From positions 2,170,001-2,234,000 of the forward strand of contig NC_089552.1 of the NCBI RefSeq assembly GCF_040115645.1: a stretch of DNA of 64,000 nucleotides, read 5' to 3'. The notes under the pieces were generated by a model. The model saw nothing but the letters and a program-made list of their open reading frames with translations. It was not told the DNA's origin and made no database searches. This document shows positions 25,821-36,882 of this stretch, piece after piece. This stretch comes from Euwallacea fornicatus. Taxonomy: Eukaryota; Arthropoda; Insecta; Coleoptera; Curculionidae. Each line of letters opens with the position of its first letter. Within the stretch, counting starts at the first letter, position 1. The position numbers were made by a program, and so were the translations under genes.

Positions 25821-28610
25821 ATTGAACTACTGAAACTGAAGCTGACGCTGCTGGGATGAAAACCGAAAGCTTCGGCTGGATAATCGGGCTCTTATGGAAA
25901 GTCGGTCCGCAGCTTTCGGAGTGCGAACAGTTTCAATTTTAATATCTAAGCTTAATGAGAACACTTGTGAAGTTAAATTAAAAAAAAAATCGGAGCCTCT
26001 TGAGCTCATAGGAGAACATGCATTCAATATCATCACTTCGTTACTATATTTTCCAGGAGCATCTTTTCGACGTTAATCGTGCCACCTTAAGATAAGAAAA
26101 CAAAAAAAAAACAAAGCAATTATTTTGCCTGAATCAAGATTCATCAGGTAGGCCGGAATGGCCCCGATCGCCATTACAACGTTTCTATAAGGCACCGGAA
26201 CTTGAAAACTATGATGTGTAAGGGGTGTATGTAGGCGCAGCCGCGGGATACATAGTGGAGAGCCAGTTATGACGACAACAGGCCAAAAGAAAAGTGGAAT
26301 TTGCATTTCCCGTCAGAATCACCATCTACCCGTCAAGATTCTCTGTCCAAACTTCCTGATTCCGCGAATTGTTGCATAATAGGATGGGACGTTTCAGCTT
26401 TGTTGCGGACGTTATTACCTTTTGAATTTTATTAAATATGTTCTATACGTTTAAGGCGAATCGTTCATTTGTATCTTTTATTTTGTTTAGGAGGAATAAG
26501 GCCTCACACACAAATATGAATAAAAATACGACGGATTCTAGTATAAAACTTAAGATGGGAAAGAGCAAAATCAAAAACTTCTCTAGATATCTCATTCGAA
26601 AACAAACTTACAAAGGTTGGAAACTATTGTTTACTAGAACCCAACTCACGCAGACCATTACTTGTATGGACTATAACTCCAATTAGCCAATCATGATATT
26701 AAAAAAACATTTAATGGTGCATATTCCGTTTAATGAATTGTACAGTGTGTCTAAGATAAGGAGGTGCAGCATTGTGAACAGCATTAGATACGGACTTAAT
26801 AAATAGGAGAAAAAGTGCACATTCGAAGGGGCGGTTTCATGGTGCAAACCGATTTACAAAATAATTTTTAGTTTTTTAGTCAGTCCACAAAAACTTTTCA
26901 AATACAACCCGGGTGATTTTGTCGATTTTAAGACAACTGTTATTACAAATTACTTTATTTATCACACTTTGTAATGTATGCAATGTGTTGGTATCATTTT
27001 GTTCTGAGTTTGATAAGTATCATGTTTGGCTCGCAGTTGTAATTTATCCAAAACGTAGATTAAAAAATTACTTTTCATTATTTCGAAATAACTGAAAAAC
27101 AAAAACGAGTTCTGTAGATCTGTTTGCGTCGTGAAACTACACCTTTGACGCGCAACTTCCCTCTCATTTAACTAAGTTTAATGCTATAACCGTTTGCGAT
27201 CGATAATACTGGATATTCTTATTGTCCAATATTATCAATCGTTCAATATATTTCTCGACGCATCGTTCTTTATGGTACGACCTAGGAGCTGTACTTTACA
27301 AAAGGCAGGCTATAAGTTTTTTGTATGTTTTCGTACCGACATCGTTTCTTAGGTGGTGATTCAGTCGTGTACTGGCGCGCCGGTAAATGAGATGTTCGTA
27401 ATACGGAGTGGACTAATAATCAGGATAATCTTTTTTCTTGTGTATCCAAGACTCGTGAGATATCTCTATAGTGTAGCTATCATTGATTGAGCGAATGTGA
27501 GTGCCGTGTAGCTGTCATTTAATATCATTTAATGCGGGAAAATGAGTGTCGCCAAGTACTTTTTCCTCCTTTTGTTTAGAAGTATGATAAATTATTAGGT
27601 AAGCTGCTATTTAGTAAATGAATCGGAATGCTACTGATGGGATTAACTTATTTTTTGAATTTTTTAAGTCTTATTGGTACTGTTTTTTTTAGTTTTAATA
27701 TCCATCCTAGAATACATGGCAATATGGTGGTCCTTCTGTGTTTCAAGAAAAACACGGTAAATCGCCTGTTTATTTAACAAGTCAGATAATTAGTAATAAT
27801 AAGTAGTAGAGTTTCAAATGAAGCATGACAAATTACATTTAATGAGTCAAAATGGAAAATCTGAAAAAACGGAAGAAACACGATAAATAAATTTTTATTC
27901 ATATGAGTCAAAATGGCCGTTGCCAAATTTACGTTTCTTATTTACAACTTTTTTTTTAATGCACTATAGGAGGCAATGTTGTTACTACTTTCCTGAGATT
28001 GTACAGCATTTCTAATAGTCCATTTGACTATACCACAAATATGTTGTTATTCTGTTTAAGAATAACGTTTCATATACAGGTGGGAAGCTAAAGAATTCCA
28101 ATTCCGTGTCATGTAAAGCTAACCACGAACAAAACTCACCTAGCAAAGGGCGAATGTCCCCCCCGCGACAATAATGATTTTTATATTGAAAATAAGTTGT
28201 GTTCACACAAACTGTTAATAACTCGATGACAGTCTTTATTAATCTCGCACTATTACATTAAAAAAAGTTCGTTATCCCCCTGCTATCCCCTTATCAGGAG
28301 AAAAAAAACCTTGTGCACACTCAAAAAGTAATTTATTGTGACATATATATTCGGTTGTTGAATAATTTTATATAATTAGATCTCTATATACATTCAAAAC
28401 AATTTTGCCTACATGCGCCAATCGCACATGTAAGGTAGACAAATTTAATTGGAGGTAGAAGATATAAGACATAAAGTGGAGAAATCCTACTCGGTGAGCA
28501 CGGCTAGATGGCAATTCCTCGCAACAACTTCTTTGATTCGATTGAATTCTTTAATTATTAATTGACAGGTTTCATTTCGCAACTAGTTACACCAGCAACT
28601 TTTATTTTGC

Positions 28611-29095
28611 AACGTGCGGTAATGTGTCACTTTATGCACTAGTTCCGTAAACAACTATAACGCTCGAATTAATCCAATGCCTTAAAATAATATTTACTCT
28701 TCCTGACATGTGATTCGACAGCTATCCTGAACACACAAGCTTCGATTTAGTACAAAATTCGTTTTTATTAAATAAAATAGACAAAATTTAAAAGTGAAGC
28801 GTCTTAAATAATATGAATTAATGAATGAATAACGTCAACTGAACGACTTGTGTTCTTCCTTGGTTCTTTCGACAGTCATTTAAACTTAATTGCGTATTTT
28901 TTAAATTAAGGGAAGTTGTTAATTACTTTAACACTGACATGCGGTAAAGTAACGGCTTTACCGTATGCATTACCGACCTGAAATTAGCATTTTGCCACGT
29001 ATAAAAAAATGTGCCACGAGTTAATATGAAAAATATTTGTTGGCAAAATCAAGTGTGGTCATTGACTACCGTGCGGCAAAACGTCGAACCGCACG
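28611..29095. repeat. Cluster of inverted gtgcggtaa motifs, possibly a related non-autonomous element
   Basis: The motif gtgcggtaa occurs at 28614. A hairpin lies at about 28939-28968 (atgcggtaaag, six bases, ctttaccgtatgc). A second hairpin lies at 29071-29094 (gtgcgg...ccgcac). The same gcggtaaag sequence forms the ends of the inverted-repeat element in Kdm2 intron 2, so the two loci may be related copies. The boundaries are a guess. Confidence 0.35.
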
Positions 29096-29731
29096 TGTCT
29101 CTACGTGCTACTATTATTTAATTGAACCTACAGAAAACAACAAAATTAAAGAACATACAATGTGCTTATGGGAAAAATACTGTAGAAAATCTGTGAAAAT
29201 GTTTTGACTGTCATAAAAACGTTTTACCAAAAGTTTTGGATGGTAGAAGGGAGGAATTCCAAGAAAAATATCACTCCATAGACTTGGGCAAAATTGAGTA
29301 CTCTATGTATTCTCCAGTGAGTTGCGAAATTGTCCACATTTGAGGTAAAGGTATGATAAGCTATGAGAGTTGTGAGAAAATAAAGAAAATTGAAATTGAA
29401 CTACTCTCTTGCTGCATCTTAAATCTTCGAGAAATGCGAATCCACTTTGTTAACCTTAGATTTATTTACGCTCAAAGAATGTGTGGTTAGCGAGTTGGCC
29501 TGCTATTTCGAAAATCTTTGCAGCTACCTACAGATACGAAAATTATGCGAAAACACAATTACCAGTAAATTAGATTCAGAGCGTCCTAAAACTTTAAATT
29601 TGCTTATAAACAATGGTACATCGCAAATCTAAATGAAGGGATGACGGTGCTGATACCAACCGTTGCTTCCACAGCCCCAAAACTAAGACGTGTGGGGTAC
29701 TGGTGATGCTATAAACAGGTGAGCCAGTACA

Positions 29732-29766
29732 TATAAAACCGGTGTCGACGACTTACGAAAACAGTC
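29732..29766 (+). promoter_or_regulatory. Possible TATA box and initiator
   Basis: Tataaaa at 29732-29738 is followed 30 bp later by acagtct at 29761, the spacing of an insect TATA/Inr core promoter. No convincing coding sequence follows, so it may be chance or drive a non-coding transcript. Confidence 0.2.
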
Positions 29767-30098
29767 TTATTTGAAAGTACACCGCGACGTAGCATAGCCT
29801 TCATCGCACGCTTTGTAACACATCGATCGGAAATAAAACTAGCGCAAACAATCACATCAGGCATATGACTTACAAATTAGTACTTACTTATTTCACTACA
29901 ATTTCTCAGCCATGAGTTAAACGAGGGACATCCCCCTGTCTATGGCATTAAAATCAACCAAAAATGATAAGAGCGTGCATTTACTTTGCAATGAGAAAAG
30001 GCATGGCGACTACACAATCCGTGAAGGTTTACGTGAGAACTTTGTGCCACAAAATGGCCGTACCAAGCCGACATTTATGTCAATGGAACGGTACTTAC

Positions 30099-30306
30099 CA
30101 GCTGTCTTGAGATTTTGGCCTTTCCAGAAGAGCAAATTTGCGACATTTTTCCGCACAACTACGTGAATTTCGAGAAATCCACGACCCCCGAAACGTCCAC
30201 GTCTACACACAAAGCTTCCAGAAGCAGGACTAAATATAAAGCTAAGCCCATCGCTTACGTCGTTTAACAAACGGTATTTTCTGTCCTCGTCGAATATCTT
30301 GAGCAT
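30099..30306 (-). other. Exon-like open frame, function unknown
   Basis: On the minus strand an acceptor (gataatcttacag) precedes a 69-codon open frame starting MLKIFDEDRKYRLLNDVSDG and ending in a strong donor (ctg|gtaagtac). The composition (charged N-terminus, then a GRFGGRG block) looks less random than its surroundings. I could not find in-phase partner exons with confidence: a possible upstream piece ends at 31207 with ttcg|gtaagtg, and nothing clear lies downstream. It could be an exon of an unrecognised minus-strand gene, a 5' exon of a Kdm2 transcript, or decayed mobile DNA. Confidence 0.25.
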
Positions 30307-30593
30307 CTGTAAGATTATCTCTGTTAGGCCAATTATCAAGCACCATGCGCATGTCGTCGGGTATTCCGTAAAATTAGGTTTCAGTCCGACGTTGCCAGTA
30401 TGAGCAATTCGACTAGCTTTTCTTGTTAATGATTCTGTAGGTTAATGCGAAATTTCAATAGTTTAAGTGTCAATACTTAAAAATTTAAATAATTCGAAGT
30501 TATGATTTTATTTTTAATAATGTGTGCAGCAAAGGAAAATGGCATTAAAAAAAATTAATTACGATGCAAATATTTAGCAAACAGTAGTATGTA

Positions 30594-30900
30594 CAGGGTG
30601 TCCCAATCTCATTAGTTTTTTGGTGAATATTTCACTTATTATTAAAATTAAGTATCCGATATTTATGACACAAATGTTGACAACGACAAAAAATTCGTCC
30701 TCATACTGTTTTCGTTGACAAGGGGTACTTAAGAAACTCTGCGATTTTAGAGCCGCTGTGTATATTTGTTCAACGGGATATTGCGTAATTGAAATGGATT
30801 CTGATGCAGTTTTTACCGTAGAATTCAGTAGCGCAGTTCGTGTTCAACTAGATTCTTGTTAATTGCACCAACCTAAATTAAGCACAAAACAAATCTGAAA
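30594..30900 (+). mobile_element. Possible terminus of a Tc1/mariner-like element
   Basis: A start of cagggtgtcccaatct followed by AT-rich sequence resembles terminal inverted repeats of insect Tc1/mariner-like or related elements. No opposite end or transposase was found, and the right-hand limit is arbitrary. Confidence 0.25.
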
Positions 30901-32129
30901 AAAAAAACACTAAACGACAACGCGTCTTAAATTGTAAGTTAACGATGATGCTTAATTTGTCATTCAATTGTAATGTGACATGTGACATTTGCGTCATGTC
31001 TCCAGTTAGTTCGCTGCAGTTATTAACCTATCATTTCATGGCAATATCATTTCTAAAATGTGTTTCTAAGATCTTCGAATATCTCATTTATATCTCCAAA
31101 TGCTTTGAAAGATATGATTTCTTGGCTCCTAGCCAACACGTATTGCTACGTGAATTTCCCTTGAAACCGGATTCGCGAAAACTCCGGAAAAAATCGCTAC
31201 ACTTACCGAAGACAATAAAGTTAACACACATGCGCTCGTAGAAATGTTGAACACGTGTGAAAGTGTTTTTAAAGGCACTCAACTGCTGACCGAACTGCGT
31301 TTCGCGTCGCAGCTGCAATCACCGTGCGTTAAAGTATCGCTTTCCATACTCGTTAGGTAAATAATATTTTATAACCCTGTTTATGAAAATACAAAAAGGA
31401 GGAAATAGTATTGAAACTAAAAGAAATTTAAAATTTTGAAGTTGCGGATGGTATTTCAGAATCGAGAAATCCCGTTACAAAAAGACATCACCATTTAGCC
31501 TATACAGTTTAGAAATCATCTCAAGTCAAGTCCTGTATTTTTCCGCCATCCACTTGTAAAAAGCAGTCAGGCAACGGTGCTCTAATAATTAAAACAAATT
31601 AATCTAGATGGGTGCAGTTGCTATCTCTCCTCTACTAATAACGTTAATTCGTATAAAAAGTGACAAAAACATAACCGCAAAATTGTGCGGTTCCGATACT
31701 CTATCAAATCGATTGATGTTTTGATTTGATTTTTTTTTTCTTGTTTTGGATTTTGACTTTGACAATTCAGAACAAATTTAAATTTAGAATTCATATTGTG
31801 TAAATTATATTACAAAATCTTTTAAATAAATACATAAATTATTAATTACATAATATTAGTGCGAATTTTACATTTAAATTCAATTTCGCGCTGCTGCAAC
31901 CAATCATCAACATCGCTTGGATTTTTGGAACTGAAACTAAATTTGAATAGTTCCAAATATTAAAGCCTGATTTTCAAATTTAACATTTCGTTATTACTTT
32001 TCTCATTGAAAAATGTAAGTGCGCTTACCTCTTTGATAAAACCAAATTGGTAGATGGCTGTTACAGTTTTCATGGGGCCTTGCAAACTTGCATGAAGTTT
32101 TGCCATGAAAATTTGATTTATTTTAGAAA

Positions 32130-34891
32130 ATGAACTCAAGAAAGCAAGCAAAGCCAAAACGTCTTCACCTTAAAACCAGCAATAATCAATGCGAAAAACA
32201 TCTCAGATTTCCCAGATCTAGTTCAGAACTGAAATCTAATGTCATATCAACAAAATTCACTGTGAGTTTTAAACTTTCCTTCAGCATTTTTAAGAATTTA
32301 AGCTGGGTTTATAGATTCATGTAACATATTATCTAACTACATTATCATATCTATCGCATCAATCTAAGTCAAATATATTCATATATGTAGTGCAATTCAC
32401 AGAACATGTGTCATTAAGTTATGTGATATTTGGCAGCACATATAGATAAACTTCTAATTTACAACCAGTAAAAATCAACTGTTCAAAAGCATGGTCTTAC
32501 AACAAAACTATATACTCACTAGAGACTCTGCAAAGCAATGAAAACACGAAATAACTGTGAAGTAGAAGATAAAGATTAAATACAAACCTCCACTTCCTTT
32601 CTGTAACCACTGATAGAAATTGCATGATTTTATAAACAAGACTGAAAAAGTTAACAGAGTTTTAGTTTCTTAACAATGTGTTATGTAAACCTATAAATCA
32701 AGTTTTACTACTTATCTAACAGATTAAGTATGTATAAAAAATATACTTATTTGCTGCCCATCCCATGTGTAGGGCAATCTGACCTTATTTGTCTTTAGAT
32801 TAAATGCTTGCTTAACTTTTAATCTTTGATCACTGAGTTAGAAATTCTCAGGGAAAATGTAGTACTAACTATATATAATTAGAATTGAGTAAACTCCTCA
32901 ATGAGAAATAACACCTTTTTCATTTGTTAAATGAGTACAAAGTTGTGAAACATAGATTCAGTTAAGCTATAAATTATCAAACAATTGCACTTGTTCAATA
33001 ATTATTAGAACCACTACTAGAAGAGCTCAGCCTTTGCAGCATACTTTTTGCTTGACAAATAGCTTACTTGTAATATGTGTGTTGTAGTAGCCCATTCCTT
33101 GTGTTTTGATGAACAGGTTAAGTGGTATCAAGAATGAAAGTATGAAAATACAAGCAAAAAAATTTCAACTTCAAAATCTGATTTCAAGTGTTCAACTTTT
33201 ATATTACATGCAAATAATTACATCATTAAGTTTCTGTAAAATCACCAGTTCAAAGTAATATTGAATAAATGTGATATATGTTTTTTTTTTCATTCTGATT
33301 AGGAGACCCTCTATCTAATACTTTATATTGCGTAAATACTGAATATTAAAAAAATAACAAAACTTAGCTTGCAAAGTTTTCAAAATGGTGAATTTCTTTT
33401 TGATTTTATATGTAACATGCGTAAAACTACATCTAAAATTCTTAGCTTCATCTCGCTGGTTCTTACAGCTAGTACCTGGATTCGTATCAAAAGGATTCGC
33501 TTCCGATACTCTAATTAAAGAAGAAAGTAAGTACTAGAATATCTTCGATTCAGGGAACAAGAAAAATGTATTACATTTAGGTCCAAAAAAAATTGCAACA
33601 TCATCCGACAATTCAACCAGTGAGAGCATTCAAGAATTTTTGGAAACGAAGAGAGTAAGGCGTTCCCAACGCTTACAAAATAAACGGAGCCGTAAATTAA
33701 AAGATGCCACCAATACGATTCATAATGAAAGTAAAACAAACTTGAAAAGTTTTCAACAAGAAAATAAGTCTAAAAGCATTTTTATGGGCATTAATGCCGC
33801 GTTTGCCAAACTTGAGTCAGAATCACAAATTACACCGATTATTGGCAACAATTATTGCGGAAATTTGGAACTTACACAAGGGCAGAATGTAGACAAAAGC
33901 TACATTTTCAAAGAGGCCTCACAACCTATGTTACTTTCGTCGGAGTCTCTTCGCTTGAACGTAGCGCGAGATCCCTCTGAACCAAACAAAAATAGCAAAC
34001 TTTTAGATTTTTTCAACTTCCTTAAGCACAACGCGCCAAATAAAGGCAAGCCCAGAACTAACGAAAAATCCAATCGGTTTTTTTGCTCAGATTTCTCCAA
34101 CAAAATCTGTGTGATCTTAAAAAGGGATGTAGTAGGAGCATGCCGAAAACAAATCTATGAGAAAATTAAAAGCACCAATTTGGTTATGGCAGGAAAAATC
34201 TCGAATACGAAGAAAGATATAGGGAATAGCGATGTAGAAGACTACGAAAATCTGGTAGAAAACCTACTTCCCATACCTCGTGGAAGTTGGGTATATGCCA
34301 CACCGCGCAACAGAAGAATGGTTATTGAACAGCCGCAAAAAAAAGATCGCTACCCATTAGAGCCCGGTGTTATATTTGAAACCGGAAACTCTCGCAACTT
34401 ATATGAAGTAAAAGATAAACGAAAAACTGTAGAGTGTTTGGACGAAAATGTCCAGGATGCCTTAGAAGAGACTAGCACTTACTTCAGAAAACTGGCTGCC
34501 GTAAGAAAGATCCCTCGATGTGATACTTCCACTACTGAATGTTGTGAAAGGCAAAAGTCGTGCGATGATTTTAAATTCGGAAAGGTAATTTTGAAGATTT
34601 ATCACAAACTACTAAAGCATAAATTTTATTTTTTAGAATTCAAAATTGAGCCAACTACCTGAATTCATGACAAGTCACATTTCAGCTCCATTCAAACAAA
34701 AACTTGATGTTGCAGATACCTATATTACATTTATTGAAGACGACGGTGGCTTTAAAATATGTCGACCCCAATCGAATGATCAAGAGCAAAATATTTTTAA
34801 TAACGGTAAGCTTTTCGATTTTGCCAGCCAGAAACCAAATTTGTTCAATTTCGGGGAATCTACTAATGTGAAAATTGGATTAAATTCTTAA
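32130..34891 (+). CDS. Uncharacterised basic, probably nuclear protein
   Basis: Four exons join in phase to 482 aa: 32130-32261, 33469-33526, 33581-34584, 34637-34891. The large third exon is certain to be open; the first two are chosen because a good donor (attcac t|gtgag) and acceptor (ggttcttacag) restore an ATG-initiated lysine/arginine-rich N-terminus. An alternative ATG at 33385 would give a hydrophobic start and is less likely. A tattttag acceptor just before the ATG hints at a further 5' UTR exon. Features: low complexity, many Lys/Ser/Asn, a VRRSQRLQNKRSRK basic motif near residue 85 that looks like a nuclear localisation signal, and a block PRGSWVYATPRNRR in the second half that may be the conserved core. 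I do not recognise the family; basic RRSxRL motifs occur in several chromatin and mitosis proteins, which is only a hint. Confidence 0.65.
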
Positions 34892-36882
34892 AGCCGTTAT
34901 GGAAAAGTAAAATTAGGTTACTTTTTTCCTGTTAAGACTTAGTTTACGTTACTACTCACGATTTCTGAAATTATGGGCGAAAAAAAATCTAAAAAATACG
35001 TAAACGTTATTTATTCTCTTCAATAATTGATGTAATATTCTAATACCTAAAATACTTTTTAGTATATCAACATCTTTAAACTACCGGCTTGTCATATCAA
35101 TAATCAAAAATATTTTTACAAAGACAATAAATACTTACAATAATCAAATACTTTTCAATACAAAAAAAAACAATCCCCCGACAAGACTGAGGCGCCAATT
35201 TCAATGTTATTTGCTCGCTTATTCGGCAACTCGTTTTGATTGTAAAAGCACGTAAGACAACTAAAAATTAGCACAGCCGGAAAATAGGAATAACCTCAAA
35301 CTAAAGATCATTCTCTGTTTGTATAAAATAAGATTAAAGCAAACTCCAGTCTAACCTGCCTTGGAACTTGCCTCATGGAGTGCACTGCTTTCACAGTCAA
35401 AACGACTTCATGTATAAGACAAATAAGCTTGAGAATCTACAAAAACAATCGAAAGAATTTTTGAAGTGGTAAAAACAAACATCTAAACAAGACCAAAAAA
35501 TAAGTTCAATTCTAAGGAACTACACCCTATTTTACAAATACTCCCAACAGTATGGCAGAAATAAAGTATAAAAGCGTCAATGTAAGGCTTAAAACTAACT
35601 TTGTACATGTAAAACTTTATAAAAGTGCGATCTGCATTAGCCAAAACAGCACCAACACAACCGTAGGTCAAAAGGTGCTAGGTTTTGCATAAAACATTAT
35701 TGAGATGTCACAGTATTGCAACATAAAAAAATAATTAAAGATATGATAGAAACCGTAGAAATATAAGCCATAAGAGTACTCAATTTTTTGTCAAATTTAA
35801 GTCGCGAAATATTATGAATTCGATTTTTGAGCGTTAAAGCACTCTAGAGTACTACTTCATGAACGCTCCTTCAAAATGCATGTTTCTCATGGCTTGAGGT
35901 TTTGGGCAAGATAGTGACACTTGCATTTAAAACAATGTTCTCACATTTCTCTCTAGATATACATAGAATATACCAGAAGTCAAAATAAGTCATTGACCAG
36001 CAGAAGAAAATCGCATTAAACTTGCTGCATCCCCTAAGACGTTTTATGTGATTTTTCACTAGGTATACTTACTTCAATGTTGATACAAATTACTATTTAC
36101 TTCCAAGAAGAAACTGACTCGCAAAATCTGCTCATCTACTATTTAATACAAAAATAGATTTCAGTGACTCTTGCTTTGCAGGAACAAAGAGTGAAGCACG
36201 CGTGGAATCGGGATTCAGATATTTAATACTTTGCGGTTAATATTAGCGTACTAAGATACACATACACATTGCTTTTACACACTAATGTAAAACTTATAAT
36301 TCCAAATCGCGTATCTCCGTGAATCAAGTTCAGACTATAACTTTTCAGATGAAAGAATCATATGATCAACTTAATAATGCCCTTTTCTATTTTGCATTGA
36401 ATTGGGATAATTTTGCATTTAGTGGTGGCTGAAAGCTACAACAATCTAACAACGAGAGGACCACATTTTAACTTTTTTTTGTTAACATCAATTGCGAATA
36501 CTGAAAGAGGATTTTTGTATTGTGCTATGTATTTTTATGAAAACAATTTTTTATGAATCAATCTTGTATGCGCATTTCTACAGGCAAAAACTGCCAAACA
36601 ATTCGATAAATCTGCCTTAAACTGTTCACTAACTTTACTATTCACATCACGCCTGAAATCTCTATTACACATATACTGAGGATTTCAAATCAAAATAAAT
36701 TGACTGAGCTTTGATATGCTCCTGCTCGGACATCGCACCTAAATACAAAATCGACATACTCCTAAAAAATAGCATTTTCCCGTCTAACATGCATTAAACC
36801 TAAACATAACAAATTGTCGATCACACTTAATCTCTACTTGTAACATTTGCACATACTTCTCTCCTAATAATTTTGCTATTAT
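34892..36882. other. Convergent 3' flanks, no gene
   Basis: This lies between the stop of the plus-strand unknown gene and the stop of the MFSD14-like gene on the minus strand. It likely contains both 3' UTRs. Only short random frames are present. Confidence 0.5.

Larger units (their letters stand above)
25821..32129. other. Intergenic region between Kdm2 and the next gene
   Basis: Both flanking genes read outward from this gap (Kdm2 leftward, the unnamed gene rightward), so it should contain both promoters and any 5' UTR exons. I found no confident coding gene. Weak items are listed separately: a gtgcgg-rich inverted repeat (28611), a TATA/initiator pair (29732), an exon-like frame (30099) and a transposon-like terminus (30594). 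Confidence 0.5.

Noticed and set aside
26073..26306. Minus-strand open frame of 77 codons upstream of Kdm2
   Set aside because: It has no initiator context and no recognisable domain; the surrounding sequence looks like unclassified repeat debris.
33385..33526. Alternative hydrophobic N-terminus for the unnamed plus-strand gene
   Set aside because: It would give a signal-like start to a basic nuclear-type protein; the ggttcttacag acceptor inside it plus the upstream basic exon is a better model, though not proven.
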